A stretch of DNA of 64,000 nt from Helicobacter sp. 11-8110 (GCF_003288905.1 NZ_NHYL01000006.1:29698-93697), one strand, 5' to 3'; counted from the first letter of the stretch, positions 53,602 to 63,865 are shown. Notes: generated by a model not told the origin, from the letters alone. Numbers and translations are program-made.

Positions 53602-55227
53602 TCAATAGATAAGAGTGTCTTGAAGTGTCTTTTGAATATCAATTTCCTTGCCAAAACTTTTTTGATAAATAATGTAGTTTGCAAGGACTTTTTTACCATA
53701 TTTTCTAGTTTCCTCATAAGGAATCATCTCCATACTATACCAAGGATCAAGTGGATTATCTTTTTTAAAAAGTTGCTTGGTCTCTAAAAGTCTGCGCGTA
53801 AATCCCGGACCTCCATTATAAGCATAAGAAATAAATAAAGGGTGTTTGAATTCCTTTAATAAAGGGCGAGTAAAGTATTCTGCATAAGGGATATTAATCG
53901 CAGGATCAAACATATCTTGGTAAGTGATTTTTTCTGATTCGCCTATTTGTTTGGCAATAGCTGTTACATTAAAGGGCATTAGCTGCATTACTCCTAGGGC
54001 ATAGGAAGTGGAAATTGCCGTGGGGATAAAAAGACTCTCTTGTCGTCCTAGCGCATAAAGAAGTGCTTGTGTGTCGTTATTGAATTGTTTCATAATTGTT
54101 GGAAAAGGCTTAAGAAAGTATTCTTTATTAGCTTGTTTGTTTAACCAAAAGAAATGTGGCTTAGTGTTAAGATGATTGACTTTTTGTAAGAGCGCTTCTT
54201 TATCTTTTGGGGTTTGATTTTTATAAGAATCGCGGATTTTTTCCCATTCAAAAGGATTTTTAATATCCCATTTTGCAAGAGTATTAGATGTTTGAATGTC
54301 ATAGAGAATTTCAAATTGTGGTTTATTGTTTGTAAGCTCTAAAGCTGCTAGAGTATAGAGATCCATTGATTTAGATTGTGAAAGTTCTTGAAGATAGCTT
54401 GAATCTTTGGAGGCAAGATAAGCCCAAAAAAGTCCGCGATTCTTTTCAAATGAGTATCTTGCATTTTCTAAAGAATGGATAAAAAAGCTTAAAGAATCGA
54501 TATTATTATGGTTTCTAATGGCATTTAATCCCAAATAAAAGGCACTCTCATCATCTAAAAATAGAAGTGTTTCTTTGGGTGAAATCTGCGTTAAAGAATG
54601 GCTAAAAACTTTCATATCAGGATTAAGAATAGCAAGTCTTATAAGTCTCATAAAGGGTGGATGTTTTTGAGAAATATAGTCTAATAAAACGCGTTTAGGA
54701 AGTGCGGCGTTAAGAAATCGCTTCCTGTAATAGCTAGAAACTCCAAAATAAAAACTACTATAAACTTCAACATTAGTTTTAATAAGCTCATTAAAGGGAT
54801 TTTGTGAAGCAAGAATCTTTAGTTGTGTAGCAAGAATTTGGTTTGTTTTTTGGAGTTTTTGGGAGAGTTGGAGTAGAGTCTTTGGCTCTAGTTTTTCGGC
54901 TTTTTGGAGTGTTAATCCATAGGCGATACATTGCGAATCTTGTTTGATTAATTTTTGAAGTTCCATTTGTTGGCAAATGGTTTCTTTTGAGAGGGTTTTG
55001 TTATCGCCTTTTTTATAATAAAGTCCAAAGAGTTTAGCATTTTTTCTTAAAGCAAGATTGTAGGCTTCTGTGGCTTCTTTGGGATTAATATCTTGTTGCA
55101 AAAACAGCCAAATGTAAAAATCGCGCGAGATTCCTTTGGGCTGTTTTTTTAGATAATCTAGGGTAAGATTTTGGGAGTTAGCAGAAGCATAAATTAAAAA
55201 AGAAAATAATAAAAAAAGCACTTTCAT
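53602..55227 (-). CDS. slt: Soluble lytic murein transglycosylase (Slt-like)
   Basis: 541 residues. An N-terminal signal peptide (to about residue 18), a long alpha-helical superhelix (~30-370), then the SLT domain with the catalytic E397 in G-R-Q-E-S, the S-x-A-x-G-V-M-Q-L-M-P motif and the A-Y-N-G-G-P-G motif. It cleaves peptidoglycan to 1,6-anhydromuropeptides in the periplasm. The order slt-yggT-gltX matches H. pylori HP0645-HP0644-HP0643. Confidence 0.95.
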   Translation of the reverse strand: MKVLFLLFSFLIYASANSQNLTLDYLKKQPKGISRDFYIWLFLQQDINPKEATEAYNLALRKNAKLFGLYYKKGDNKTLSKETICQQMELQKLIKQDSQCIAYGLTLQKAEKLEPKTLLQLSQKLQKTNQILATQLKILASQNPFNELIKTNVEVYSSFYFGVSSYYRKRFLNAALPKRVLLDYISQKHPPFMRLIRLAILNPDMKVFSHSLTQISPKETLLFLDDESAFYLGLNAIRNHNNIDSLSFFIHSLENARYSFEKNRGLFWAYLASKDSSYLQELSQSKSMDLYTLAALELTNNKPQFEILYDIQTSNTLAKWDIKNPFEWEKIRDSYKNQTPKDKEALLQKVNHLNTKPHFFWLNKQANKEYFLKPFPTIMKQFNNDTQALLYALGRQESLFIPTAISTSYALGVMQLMPFNVTAIAKQIGESEKITYQDMFDPAINIPYAEYFTRPLLKEFKHPLFISYAYNGGPGFTRRLLETKQLFKKDNPLDPWYSMEMIPYEETRKYGKKVLANYIIYQKSFGKEIDIQKTLQDTLIY

Positions 55228-55236
55228 GGCATTTCC

Positions 55237-55530
55237 TTAGAGAGTGTTTGCAAAGCTATAGAGTAACTTTACAAAAAAGAGATTAATAAATTGCAAAGCA
55301 AGAATCACAATAATAGGAGTAATGTCAATCCCACTAATGATTGTTGGGATAAAGCGACGAATTTTTGCATACACTGGCTCTGTGAGTTTGTAGAGAATCT
55401 GCACGATAGGATTGTAAGGATCAGGACGCACCCAAGAGATAAGGGCAGCGATAATCACAATCCAGATATAAATATTAATCGCCATACTCATAATTTGTGC
55501 GACAGCTTGAATAAAAGTGCTTAAAACCAT
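55237..55530 (-). CDS. YggT-family integral membrane protein
   Basis: 97 residues, two YggT-type helices at each end. The loop R-P-D-P-Y-N-P-I-V-Q-I-L-Y-K-L-T-E-P-V (~33-51) is the family signature. YggT proteins are linked to osmotic tolerance, SepF/FtsZ-linked membrane organisation or photosystem assembly in other bacteria; no role is proven in Helicobacter. It is 9 bp from slt and just after gltX on one transcript. Confidence 0.9.
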   Translation of the reverse strand: MVLSTFIQAVAQIMSMAINIYIWIVIIAALISWVRPDPYNPIVQILYKLTEPVYAKIRRFIPTIISGIDITPIIVILALQFINLFFVKLLYSFANTL

Positions 55531-55531
55531 T

Positions 55532-56848
55532 TTAACTCCTAATAATGTCTTGCAAATAAAGTCTTAAAATAGGGAATAAATCGCTAAGTTCTGGTCCGTG
55601 TTCGTAGCCAGTAAGCAAGAATCTTAAAGGTTTAAAGAATTTTTTACCTTTGAGATTAGAATGATTCATGGCTTGATTTTTGAAATTTTCATAATCTTCT
55701 TTGGTAAAATCTTGGGCTTGTAGCATTGATTGTAAGGTGCTTTGTAGGATTTTAATTTCTTCTTGAAATTCCATTGTTGATTCTAAAAGCAAGGATTTTT
55801 TCATAAAGATTCTATCAACTTTCTCGCGCAATTCATTAAGGGTGCTTGATTCTTGTAAATAAAGCTTTGCTAAAGCGCCGATACTAGAATCTTTGTAACC
55901 CAAAAGCACCGCTAAATCTTGTTCGCTAAGGAGTTTAAAGTGTTCGCGATTTAAAAAACGGAGTTTATTAATATCAAATTTCGCAGGAGCTTTGGCGATA
56001 TTTTGAATATCAAACCATTTTATCGAATCTTTAAGAGTAAAAACTTCACAAGGCGTTTTATTGCCTATTAAAATTAAATAATTAGCAATGGCTTGGGGTA
56101 GATAACCCTCATTTAATAACCACTGCACACTTGAAGCATTGTCACGCTTGCTCATTTTTTTGCCCTCTTCATTAAGTAAAATAGGCAGATGCGCAAATTC
56201 AATATTTTTTTGATAACTTAAGGCTTGGTGGATTAGTATTTGTTTAGGAGTGTTGCTTACATGATCTTCTCCGCGCACGATAAAATCAACATCATAAAGC
56301 ATATCATCTACCGCACAAGCAAAATTGTAAGTTGGAATTCCATTTTCTTTAAGGATTACAAAGCTGTCTAGTTCATTAGGTGAAAATTCAATTTTTCCTT
56401 TGATTTTATCAGTAAATTCCATTGCCACTTCAGAGCCTTTTAGGCGAATGACTGGGTTTGGGTTTGAATCTTTTTGGAGTGTTGCCCATGAATCATCATA
56501 TCTAAAAGCTTCGTGCTTGGCTTTGGATTCTTCTCGTTTTTGCTCTAAAAATTCTTTGGTGCAATAGCAATAAAATGCCTTGTTTTGTGAGATAAGGTAG
56601 TCTGCAAGTTGGCGATGGCGTGGGAAATTATCACTTTGATAGACAAGCATATCCCATTTGATTCCAAAAAGGGTGAGCAAAAACATAATGTCTTTGTCTT
56701 TTCCTTCAATATTTCTTGCAGTGTCGGTATCTTCAATCCGCAAAAGGAATTTTTCACCGCGCTGCATACAAAGAATGTAATTAAAAATAGCAGCACGTAG
56801 ATTTCCTATGTGCATATCACCTGTGGGACTTGGGGCAAATCTAAGCAT
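55532..56848 (-). CDS. gltX: Glutamyl-tRNA synthetase, GluRS2-type (tRNA-Gln mischarging)
   Basis: 438 residues from ATG 56848; a frame extension to 56890 is rejected because AGAGG precedes the inner ATG and the protein then starts M-L-R-F-A-P-S-P. Class I HIGH motif is H-I-G-N, KMSKS is K-K-M-S-K-R. Helicobacters have two GluRS: GluRS1 for tRNA-Glu and GluRS2 (HP0643) specific for tRNA-Gln, needing GatCAB amidation. The local gene order matches HP0643, favouring GluRS2. Specificity is inferred from synteny, not proven. Confidence 0.92.
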   Translation of the reverse strand: MLRFAPSPTGDMHIGNLRAAIFNYILCMQRGEKFLLRIEDTDTARNIEGKDKDIMFLLTLFGIKWDMLVYQSDNFPRHRQLADYLISQNKAFYCYCTKEFLEQKREESKAKHEAFRYDDSWATLQKDSNPNPVIRLKGSEVAMEFTDKIKGKIEFSPNELDSFVILKENGIPTYNFACAVDDMLYDVDFIVRGEDHVSNTPKQILIHQALSYQKNIEFAHLPILLNEEGKKMSKRDNASSVQWLLNEGYLPQAIANYLILIGNKTPCEVFTLKDSIKWFDIQNIAKAPAKFDINKLRFLNREHFKLLSEQDLAVLLGYKDSSIGALAKLYLQESSTLNELREKVDRIFMKKSLLLESTMEFQEEIKILQSTLQSMLQAQDFTKEDYENFKNQAMNHSNLKGKKFFKPLRFLLTGYEHGPELSDLFPILRLYLQDIIRS

Positions 56849-56916
56849 AAAAACCTCTGATATATGGATATAGTTTCGTGATTTTATCATATGGAATCTT
56901 GAAATACTCTATATAA

Positions 56917-56925
56917 TGTTATAAT
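56917..56925 (+). promoter_or_regulatory. Extended -10 promoter element for dapF
   Basis: TGTTATAAT, an extended -10, lies 25 bp before the dapF ATG; a second TATAAT overlaps it 8 bp upstream at 56912. AAAGGGG follows as ribosome site. Confidence 0.55.
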
Positions 56926-56950
56926 TTTAAAAATAAAAGGGGTTAAAATA

Positions 56951-57697
56951 ATGTTTTTTAGTAAATATTCTGCAAGTGGAAATGATTTTATATTAATGCA
57001 TACCTTTAGATTTAAAGAAAATTCTTATGGTGAGTTAGCTAAGAGAATCTGTCATCGCCAAGAAGGAATTGGAGCTGATGGTTTGATTATTTTAAAGCCA
57101 CATTTAGAATATGATTTTGAGTGGGAATTTTATAATGCTGATGGCAGTGTGGCTGAAATGTGTGGAAATGGGAGTAGGGCAGCTGCAATGTATGCAAGGG
57201 ATTTGGGGTTAGCAGGAGAGCAACAAAAATTTTTAAGCAAAGCTGGGGTAATAAGGGTTAGCATAGAGGGGAATTGGGCGGAGAGTGCTTTAAGCAAGGC
57301 GGATATTTTACAAAAAGAAATTAGCGAGTTTGGCGTAAAATGGTGGTTGCTTAATACGGGAGTGCCGCATTTAGTGTGTGAAAATGCAAATCTTGCATTT
57401 TTAAATAAAGAGGATTTACGATTTTTGCGACATAAATACAATGCTAATGTTAATATTGCTTCATTACAAGAAAATAAGGTTTTGGCAAGAACTTTTGAAC
57501 GTGGGGTGGAAGATGAAACTTTGGCTTGTGGGACAGGAATGGCAGCAATGTTTTATTATTTACTTTTATTGGGTAAAGTTTCTAACCCTTGTCTTTTTAA
57601 TCCTGCAAGCAAAGAGAATTTGTATTTAAGAGAGAATAAGGGGGTGCTGTATTTAAAAGGAGAAGTGAGAAAGATATGCGATTTCGTGAAAGATTAA
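56951..57697 (+). CDS. dapF: Diaminopimelate epimerase
   Basis: 248 residues. The two catalytic cysteines lie in E-M-C-G-N-G-S-R (~residue 73) and L-A-C-G-T-G-M (~192). Two pseudo-symmetrical halves are typical. It converts LL-DAP to meso-DAP for peptidoglycan and lysine (lysA is also in the window). It is a single gene, converging on pcm 4 bp away. Confidence 0.96.
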   Translation: MFFSKYSASGNDFILMHTFRFKENSYGELAKRICHRQEGIGADGLIILKPHLEYDFEWEFYNADGSVAEMCGNGSRAAAMYARDLGLAGEQQKFLSKAGVIRVSIEGNWAESALSKADILQKEISEFGVKWWLLNTGVPHLVCENANLAFLNKEDLRFLRHKYNANVNIASLQENKVLARTFERGVEDETLACGTGMAAMFYYLLLLGKVSNPCLFNPASKENLYLRENKGVLYLKGEVRKICDFVKD

Positions 57698-57700
57698 GCA

Positions 57701-58327
57701 CTATTCAATACCATTTTGAATAGGCACAAAAATACAAGAATCAAGCTCTTCTGAAGTAATGGAATGATTGTGTTTATAAAAGCGTGTGATAATTTGGAGA
57801 TTCCCTTTTTGGATTGGAGCTATAAGAATCCCGCCTATTTGAAGTTGATTAAAAATCTCTTGTGGAATTGTCGTGGCTACTGCTGAGAAAAGTATCCTAT
57901 CATAAGGCGCATATGCACTCCAGCCTTTTTGCCCATCATCTAGTTTTGTGTTGATATTACTAAGATTGCAGGTTTTGATTCTTAAACGCGCTTCATTAAG
58001 AAGTTTTTCGATTCTTTCAATGCTGAAAACTCTACGCACAAGACAGCTAAGAATAGCTGCTTGATAACCACTTCCACAGCCGATTTCTAAGACATTATCT
58101 GCACCTTCGCATTGGAGGTATTCTGTCATTTTGGCAACCGTAAGTGGAGAGCTAATCCATTGACTAGCACCCATAGGAAGTGCATCAAGGGAATAGGCTA
58201 GATGCTTAAAACCTTCAGGGACAAAAATTTCACGATTGATTTTTAAAAGAGCATTTTGGACATTTTGACTTAAAGGAAATTGGCGTGTAATTTCATGCAC
58301 CATTTGAGCAGTTTTGATGGTTTGCAT
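57701..58327 (-). CDS. pcm: Protein-L-isoaspartate O-methyltransferase
   Basis: 208 residues. SAM motif V-L-E-I-G-C-G-S-G-Y-Q-A-A near residue 82 and the family marker P-L-T-V-A-K-M upstream of it. It repairs isoaspartyl residues in aged proteins. The order nrdB-(hydrolase)-pcm resembles H. pylori nrdB-pcm (HP0364/HP0363) with an inserted gene. It overlaps the hydrolase gene by 1 nt. Confidence 0.95.
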   Translation of the reverse strand: MQTIKTAQMVHEITRQFPLSQNVQNALLKINREIFVPEGFKHLAYSLDALPMGASQWISSPLTVAKMTEYLQCEGADNVLEIGCGSGYQAAILSCLVRRVFSIERIEKLLNEARLRIKTCNLSNINTKLDDGQKGWSAYAPYDRILFSAVATTIPQEIFNQLQIGGILIAPIQKGNLQIITRFYKHNHSITSEELDSCIFVPIQNGIE

Positions 58328-59049
58328 TAAAGTCCTATGTCAATGAATTTTCGCACTTTTGCAACATCATTGAAATTTGCCTTTAAGCCTATGATTTCTT
58401 GTGAATCATCTTGAGTTGCATAGCCAAAAGGTGTGATAATCGCACTGCCCCCATCCATAGAATCATTGGTGCTATTACTTGCTACAACAAAGCTTTGAGT
58501 GGTGATTGCAAGGGCTTTGGTGAGAGTCTGGAAGTGATCCTTTCGCTCTTTTGCCCATTGCGCAGGGACAAAAATAAGATCGCAGCCTTTGAGCTTTTGC
58601 CAAAGTTCAATAAATCTTAATTCAAAGCAGTTAATAGCACCGCATTTGATACCATCAATTATAAAAGGGGAAATTTCTTCAATATTGCCTGCTTGAAAGT
58701 GTAAATGCTCATTACCTAGCGGAAAGAGCTTGTTTTTGCTTTGCTTGTGAAGCAATTCTCCGCGATGAAAAACTTTAAGATTGTTATAAAAACCATTTTT
58801 GTATTTTTCTATCATAGTGGTTATGATTGTTTTTTCGCTTGATAGTTTGAGTAGAGTTTCTGTTGCTTCTTTAGCAAACTCGCTCGCTTCTTCCATTCTT
58901 TGGTAACAAAAATTAGTTAAAGCAACTTCAGGTGCAAGAATAATAGAATCACTTTCGCATTCCAAGATAAGATTTTTAAAATATATAAGATTCTCTTCAA
59001 AATTTTGTTTGGTTTTAAATTGTAAGGTATAAAGTGACTTAGAAATCAT
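58327..59049 (-). CDS. Carbon-nitrogen hydrolase (nitrilase superfamily)
   Basis: 240 residues from ATG 59049; the upstream TTG at 59052 adds only one residue. The Glu-Lys-Cys triad can be placed: E in L-A-P-E-V-A-L, K in S-K-N-K-L-F-P and C in I-N-C-F-E-L-R. Family members hydrolyse amides or carbamoyl groups. It lies between nrdB and pcm on the same strand, overlapping both. Substrate unknown; an omega-amidase-like or carbamoylputrescine-like activity is possible. Confidence 0.85.
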   Translation of the reverse strand: MISKSLYTLQFKTKQNFEENLIYFKNLILECESDSIILAPEVALTNFCYQRMEEASEFAKEATETLLKLSSEKTIITTMIEKYKNGFYNNLKVFHRGELLHKQSKNKLFPLGNEHLHFQAGNIEEISPFIIDGIKCGAINCFELRFIELWQKLKGCDLIFVPAQWAKERKDHFQTLTKALAITTQSFVVASNSTNDSMDGGSAIITPFGYATQDDSQEIIGLKANFNDVAKVRKFIDIGL

Positions 59050-60064
59050 CAAAATTAATACTCCCTTTTGCGTAATTTGTTACATTTCCCTCAAAGAAGT
59101 TAGTTTTTTGTTCATTAAAAGAGCTAAAAGAATCAACCCATTTAATAGGGTGCTTAGCATTATAAAGTGCGGGTAGTCCCACGCGTTTTAGGCGCTCATC
59201 GGCTAAATATTTAATGTATTCTTGAATAATTTCACTAGTAAGCCCAAGAATCTGTCCTTGTGTAATATATTCTCCCCACGCAGTCTCCACCTTAACAGCT
59301 TCTCTAAACATTTCAATCACTTCTTCTTCTAAATCCTTAGTAAAAAGTTCAGGAGTTTCTTTTCTAACAGAGTTAATCATATTTTGAAAGAGAAGTAAAT
59401 GGGTAACTTCATCGCGTTGAATAAAGCGAATCATTTGAGCACTTCCGAGCATTTTTCCGCTTCTTGCTAGGGTATAGAAAAAGGCAAAACCGCTATAAAA
59501 ATAGATTCCTTCTAAGATTTGATTGGCAAACATAGCTTTAATAATATTGCGCTCTATTGGATTTATTGCAAGTTGTTCATAAACTGCTGCAATATAATCA
59601 TTTTTACTTTTTAATTGCATATCGCTTCGCCACATATCATAGATTTCATCTGTGTTAGCTGAGATTGATTCTACCATTACAGCATAACTTTGGGAATGAA
59701 GTGCTTCTTCAAAAGCTTGGCGCACTAAAATAAGATTGATTTCTGGGCTTGTAATATAGGGATTAACATTGTCTATTAGGTTGTTAGTTTGTAATGAATC
59801 CATAAAAATAAGTTGCGCTAAAGCTCTATCATAGCCAATTTTTTCTTCAGGAGTAAGCCCTTCTGCATAGTCACGCTTATCTGGTGTCATATTAACTTCT
59901 TCAGGAAACCAAGAATTTGCAAGCATTACTTTCCAAAGGTTGTAAGCCCATTGATATTTGATTTTGTTAAGCTCAAAGATGCTAGTTGGATTACCCCCAA
60001 AGATTTTCCTTTCATTAACGCTTTCATTGGAGTTTGGATTATAAATTTTTTTGCGATGCAACAT
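59039..60064 (-). CDS. nrdB: Ribonucleotide reductase class Ia beta subunit (NrdB)
   Basis: 341 residues. The di-iron ligand pattern is present: E in E-E-A-L-H-S-Q-S-Y, a D early (near 80s) and the E-x-x-H in R-D-E-V-T-H-L near residue 220. The radical Tyr lies around Q-S-Y-A. It generates the tyrosyl radical used by NrdA, which is not in this window. The final D-D-F residues are consistent with the NrdA-binding tail. Overlap with the following gene suggests one operon. Confidence 0.95.
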   Translation of the reverse strand: MLHRKKIYNPNSNESVNERKIFGGNPTSIFELNKIKYQWAYNLWKVMLANSWFPEEVNMTPDKRDYAEGLTPEEKIGYDRALAQLIFMDSLQTNNLIDNVNPYITSPEINLILVRQAFEEALHSQSYAVMVESISANTDEIYDMWRSDMQLKSKNDYIAAVYEQLAINPIERNIIKAMFANQILEGIYFYSGFAFFYTLARSGKMLGSAQMIRFIQRDEVTHLLLFQNMINSVRKETPELFTKDLEEEVIEMFREAVKVETAWGEYITQGQILGLTSEIIQEYIKYLADERLKRVGLPALYNAKHPIKWVDSFSSFNEQKTNFFEGNVTNYAKGSINFDDF

Positions 60065-60112
60065 AGGTTTTCCTTGAAGTCATTTAGTTTTAAATATTTT
60101 ATTTTTTTTGTA

Positions 60113-60118
60113 ATTATA
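60113..60118 (-). promoter_or_regulatory. -10 element for nrdB
   Basis: Minus-strand TATAAT inside TTATTATAATTAC, 49 bp upstream of the nrdB ATG. No NrdR box was recognised in the surrounding AT-rich DNA. Confidence 0.4.
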
Positions 60119-60254
60119 ATAAGTTTTTTATTTAAAATAACTTGATTTTAAATGTAACTAAAAAAGGAATTCGTTAGAATCTTAATAAAATTAACTTTTA
60201 AAGCTATATTTTCTTAGAGATAAATATTTAATGCACTAGGATTTAAGGGATAAA

Positions 60255-62405
60255 ATGACTGAAGTTGCAAAATTAAATATTAGCGGAATGCATTGTAGCG
60301 CTTGTTCTGCTACAATTGAACATAATTTAAAAAAAGTATCAGGCATTACAAACATTAAGATTAATGCAATTAGCGGTAGGGCAAAAATTGCTTTTGATTC
60401 AGCAAAAGTAAGTGAGCAAAAAATTATTGATTTGATCACTTCTTATGGATTCCCTGCCTCAAAAGATAATGCAAAGGAATTAGAGATTTTATACATTCAA
60501 GGCTTAAAAAAGCGTTTGTGGATTGGAATCCCTTTGTTTTTATTGATTTTTATACTACATATGAGTGGATTCCATAGCACTTGGAGCTCCATTGTTCAGC
60601 TTATTTTAGCAACGATAGTGCAGGTGTATTGTGGCTATCCTTTTTATGTGGGAGCTAAAAGTTTTTTTAAAACTAAAAGTGCGGATATGAATGTATTAAT
60701 TGCGCTTGGAACGAGTGTGGCGTATTTGTATTCGGTATATTTATTTGCTAGTGGTGGGAGTAATGGATATTATTTTGAGGGGTCTAGTGCTGTAATTTGC
60801 TTTGTTTTATTAGGAGAATTTTTAAAAAGCAAAGCCAAAAAAAAGGCAGGTGATGAGCTTGAATCTTTGGTAAAGATTCTGCCAAGTCAAGCTAGAATCT
60901 TAAAAGATGGAAAGATAGAGTGGATTGCTATTAACCAAATTAAAAAAGGCGATGAATGCCTTGTAGTTGGTGGAGAGAAGATTCCACTAGATGGGATTGT
61001 AATAAAAGGAAGTGCAGAAGTTAGCAGTGCGCATATCAATGGCGAAGAAATGCCTAGAGTGCTAGAGGTAGGTAGTGAAGTTATTGGAGGAAGTTTGGTA
61101 TTAAATGGAGAAATTACCATTCAATCTTGTAAAGATTCTAATGAGTTTTTTGTCTATGAAATGCTAGATCTTTTGGAGCTTTCACAAACCCAAAAACCAC
61201 CCATTGGCAAAATGGCAGATAAGATTGCTTCTATTTTTGTGCCAAGCATTGTGATTTTAAGTCTTGTAGCCTTTGTGTTTTGGTGGATCATGGGTGAGGG
61301 ATTTGCCTTTAGTTTATCTATTGCAGCGGCTATTTTGGTTGTCTCTTGTCCTTGTGCTTTGGGGCTTGCTGTGCCATTAGCGATTGTGTGTGCAAGTATG
61401 CGCGCAAAAAAAAGTGAAATTTTGATTAAGTCTCCAGAGATTTATGAGAGAGCAAAGCAGATTAAAACAATTGTATTTGATAAAACAGGAACGCTAACAA
61501 AGGGCGAAATTACGCTAAAGAATGTTGAGTTGGTTGAAGAAAATGCAGAGTTTGATTTAAACTTTCTTGCTAGTTTAGTCTATGTAATGCAAGAGAACAA
61601 TCCTCATCCTATTGCAAAGGCATTTTTGGAGTATTTTAAAACAGATAAACAAACAATTAAATTGCAAGAAAAAGAATATCTTATTGCTAAAGGTGTGAGG
61701 GCGAAATATCAACAAAAAGAATATTTTTTGGGATCATTGGGGTGGATTGAAGAGATTCTAGGTGGGATAGAAAAGATAAAATGCAGAGAAAATGTGATTG
61801 CTTTGTGTGACAATAAGAAACTTTTGGCTTTGTTTTATTTGCAAGATTCAATTAAAAATGGCGCAAAAGAAGTAGTAGAATCTCTTAAAACTAAAGGAAT
61901 ACAATCTGTCATCTTAAGTGGAGATAATATAGAGAGTGTGGAGAGGGTGGCTAAAAGCATAGGGATTGAAAGATTTTATGCAGGGGTAAATCCCACGCAA
62001 AAAGCCGAAGTGGTGGCAAAACTCGCAAAAGAGGGTGGAGTGTGTTTTGTGGGAGATGGAATTAATGATGCTTTAGCACTTAAACAAGCTAGTTTTGGAA
62101 TTTCTTTTGTTAATGCCACAGAATTGGCTCAAGAAATAGGGGATGTTTTACTTTTAAAAGATGATTTAAAAGGAATTATTAAGGTATTTGAAATCGCTTT
62201 TGCAACTTTAAGTAATATCAAGCAGAATCTATTTTTTGCATACATATATAATATAGTTTTAATTCCTATTGCCACTGGAGCTTTGTATCCTGTATTTGGG
62301 ATTATTTTACAACCAGCATTTGCAGGAATGGCAATGGCATTTAGTTCGGTGAGTGTAGTGAGCAATGCGTTGCGTATTACAAAGTTAAAGCTAAAAGGAG
62401 AATAA
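60255..62405 (+). CDS. copA: Copper-exporting P1B-type ATPase
   Basis: 716 residues. N-terminal HMA domain with G-M-H-C-S-A-C (C14, C17). Eight membrane helices; C365-P-C367 in S-C-P-C-A-L-G marks a Cu+-type channel. The phosphorylated Asp is D409 in D-K-T-G-T, with H-P and G-D-G-I-N-D further on. It exports Cu+ from the cytosol. A CcoI-type role (copper for cbb3 oxidase) is less likely given the short N-terminus, but cannot be excluded. AAGGG ribosome site; no cop repressor is adjacent. Confidence 0.95.
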   Translation: MTEVAKLNISGMHCSACSATIEHNLKKVSGITNIKINAISGRAKIAFDSAKVSEQKIIDLITSYGFPASKDNAKELEILYIQGLKKRLWIGIPLFLLIFILHMSGFHSTWSSIVQLILATIVQVYCGYPFYVGAKSFFKTKSADMNVLIALGTSVAYLYSVYLFASGGSNGYYFEGSSAVICFVLLGEFLKSKAKKKAGDELESLVKILPSQARILKDGKIEWIAINQIKKGDECLVVGGEKIPLDGIVIKGSAEVSSAHINGEEMPRVLEVGSEVIGGSLVLNGEITIQSCKDSNEFFVYEMLDLLELSQTQKPPIGKMADKIASIFVPSIVILSLVAFVFWWIMGEGFAFSLSIAAAILVVSCPCALGLAVPLAIVCASMRAKKSEILIKSPEIYERAKQIKTIVFDKTGTLTKGEITLKNVELVEENAEFDLNFLASLVYVMQENNPHPIAKAFLEYFKTDKQTIKLQEKEYLIAKGVRAKYQQKEYFLGSLGWIEEILGGIEKIKCRENVIALCDNKKLLALFYLQDSIKNGAKEVVESLKTKGIQSVILSGDNIESVERVAKSIGIERFYAGVNPTQKAEVVAKLAKEGGVCFVGDGINDALALKQASFGISFVNATELAQEIGDVLLLKDDLKGIIKVFEIAFATLSNIKQNLFFAYIYNIVLIPIATGALYPVFGIILQPAFAGMAMAFSSVSVVSNALRITKLKLKGE

Positions 62406-63302
62406 ATGTTCCAAAGGATTCTAGGGATTTTACTCTTTTTTGGAACTGCTTTGTATGGATTAGAATATTTTGTGTTAGAAGAAGAATATCATTTTGATGA
62501 AAATAAAATCTATGCTAAAACATTATTTCCACAATTAGACTATGACTTTTTGCTTTTGGAGATTCCTACAAATTCTAGTAATTTTCAAATCAAAAGTTTT
62601 CAACTAATCGCTCTTTTTGAAAAAGAGGGCATACAAATGGGGGCAAAATCCTCTGTTATTACCTTTAAAAGAGAGATTAAGGGTGATATTGATGGAGTTA
62701 AGAATTATATTGTGGGTTTATTTTTGCAAGAATACAAAAAAAATAATATTAAGATTCACTCCATTGAGCTAGAGCAAATAACGCCAACTAATTTTAATCC
62801 CAAAACAATGAGAGAGATTGATTTCCACTCTAAACTTTTAAAACGCAAAGAAGGAACTTTTGATGTGGTGGTAGAAGAAAATGGGCGCAATAAAAAAGTG
62901 TTTTTTAAATATAATCTTGATGCTACTTTGGAGGGAATTATGACGATAGACGAAATAAGCGGAGGGCAGACAATCACCTATCAAAATGCGCGTGTAGTTG
63001 AGATTCCTTTTGATAAAATTAGCGCTGAATTAATGAGAAGCGAAGAGATTGGCAAAGTGGCAGTGCGCTCTTATACCCCAAAAGAAGTTTTAGTAACGCA
63101 CGATAGATTAGTGGCTAAACGAGTTGTTAAAAAAGGTGATAAAATTGTAGTAAGTGTGCAAGAAAAAGGAGTTTTGTTAGAATTTGTTTTAGAAGCGCTT
63201 AAAAATGGAGCCATTGGAGATGTGATAAGAGCTAAAGCGCTTGAGGGCAAAAAAACTTATCAAGTTAAAGTCATTGATGAGGGGAGGGGAATTTTACAAT
63301 GA
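62406..63302 (+). CDS. flgA: FlgA-like flagellar P-ring assembly chaperone
   Basis: 298 residues. Signal peptide to about residue 18. The N-terminal half is unique to the epsilon group; the C-terminal half has a SAF/FlgA domain, with V-A-K-R-V-V-K-K-G-D and the end G-D-V-I-R-A-K-A-L-x-G-K-K typical of FlgA. FlgA chaperones FlgI into the P-ring in the periplasm. Starts the base after the copA stop and ends in ATGA overlapping ubiX; H. pylori has a similar HP1477-HP1476 pair. Confidence 0.85.
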   Translation: MFQRILGILLFFGTALYGLEYFVLEEEYHFDENKIYAKTLFPQLDYDFLLLEIPTNSSNFQIKSFQLIALFEKEGIQMGAKSSVITFKREIKGDIDGVKNYIVGLFLQEYKKNNIKIHSIELEQITPTNFNPKTMREIDFHSKLLKRKEGTFDVVVEENGRNKKVFFKYNLDATLEGIMTIDEISGGQTITYQNARVVEIPFDKISAELMRSEEIGKVAVRSYTPKEVLVTHDRLVAKRVVKKGDKIVVSVQEKGVLLEFVLEALKNGAIGDVIRAKALEGKKTYQVKVIDEGRGILQ

Positions 63303-63865
63303 AGCGAATTATTGTTGGAATTAGCGGAGCAAGTGGGGCAGGGCTTGGATTGCGATTTTTAAAAGCTTTGCCTGGTGAGTTAGAAAAATATTGCGTGATT
63401 TCAAATGGAGCCAAGCAAGTTTTGCTATCAGAAGAAGGGCGAAAGGAATATATGGAATTTGAAGCAATACAAACTAAAGATAATAAGATTTTTATACTAG
63501 AAGATAGTGATATGGGAGCTTGCATTGCTAGTGGATCTTTTGTTTGCGAGGCAATGGCGGTGATTCCTTGCTCTCAAAACACCCTAGCAAAAATCGCTTG
63601 TGGAATCAGCGATACTTTAATAACTCGCGCCGCAAGCGTTATGATAAAAGAACAAAGAAAACTTTTGCTTTCTCCGCGAGAAATGCCCCTAAGTCCGATT
63701 GTTTTAGAAAATATGTTAAAGCTCTCAAAACTTAGAGTGATTATGGCACCACCTATAGTGGGTTATTATGCTGGGGGTGATCTTGAAAGCATTGAGCATA
63801 TGTTGATAGGTAAGTGGTGTGATAGTTTAGGGATTCCTTATAAATATAAGCGCTGGGGAGAATAA
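63299..63865 (+). CDS. ubiX: Flavin prenyltransferase UbiX
   Basis: 188 residues. The flavodoxin-like fold starts I-V-G-I-S-G-A-S-G-A (FMN/DMAP-binding), with E-x-M in the middle and R-E-M-P-L-S near residue 129 as family markers. It makes prenylated FMN for UbiD-type decarboxylases. It overlaps flgA by 4 bp. The gene order is as in H. pylori HP1477-HP1476. Confidence 0.94.
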   Translation: MKRIIVGISGASGAGLGLRFLKALPGELEKYCVISNGAKQVLLSEEGRKEYMEFEAIQTKDNKIFILEDSDMGACIASGSFVCEAMAVIPCSQNTLAKIACGISDTLITRAASVMIKEQRKLLLSPREMPLSPIVLENMLKLSKLRVIMAPPIVGYYAGGDLESIEHMLIGKWCDSLGIPYKYKRWGE

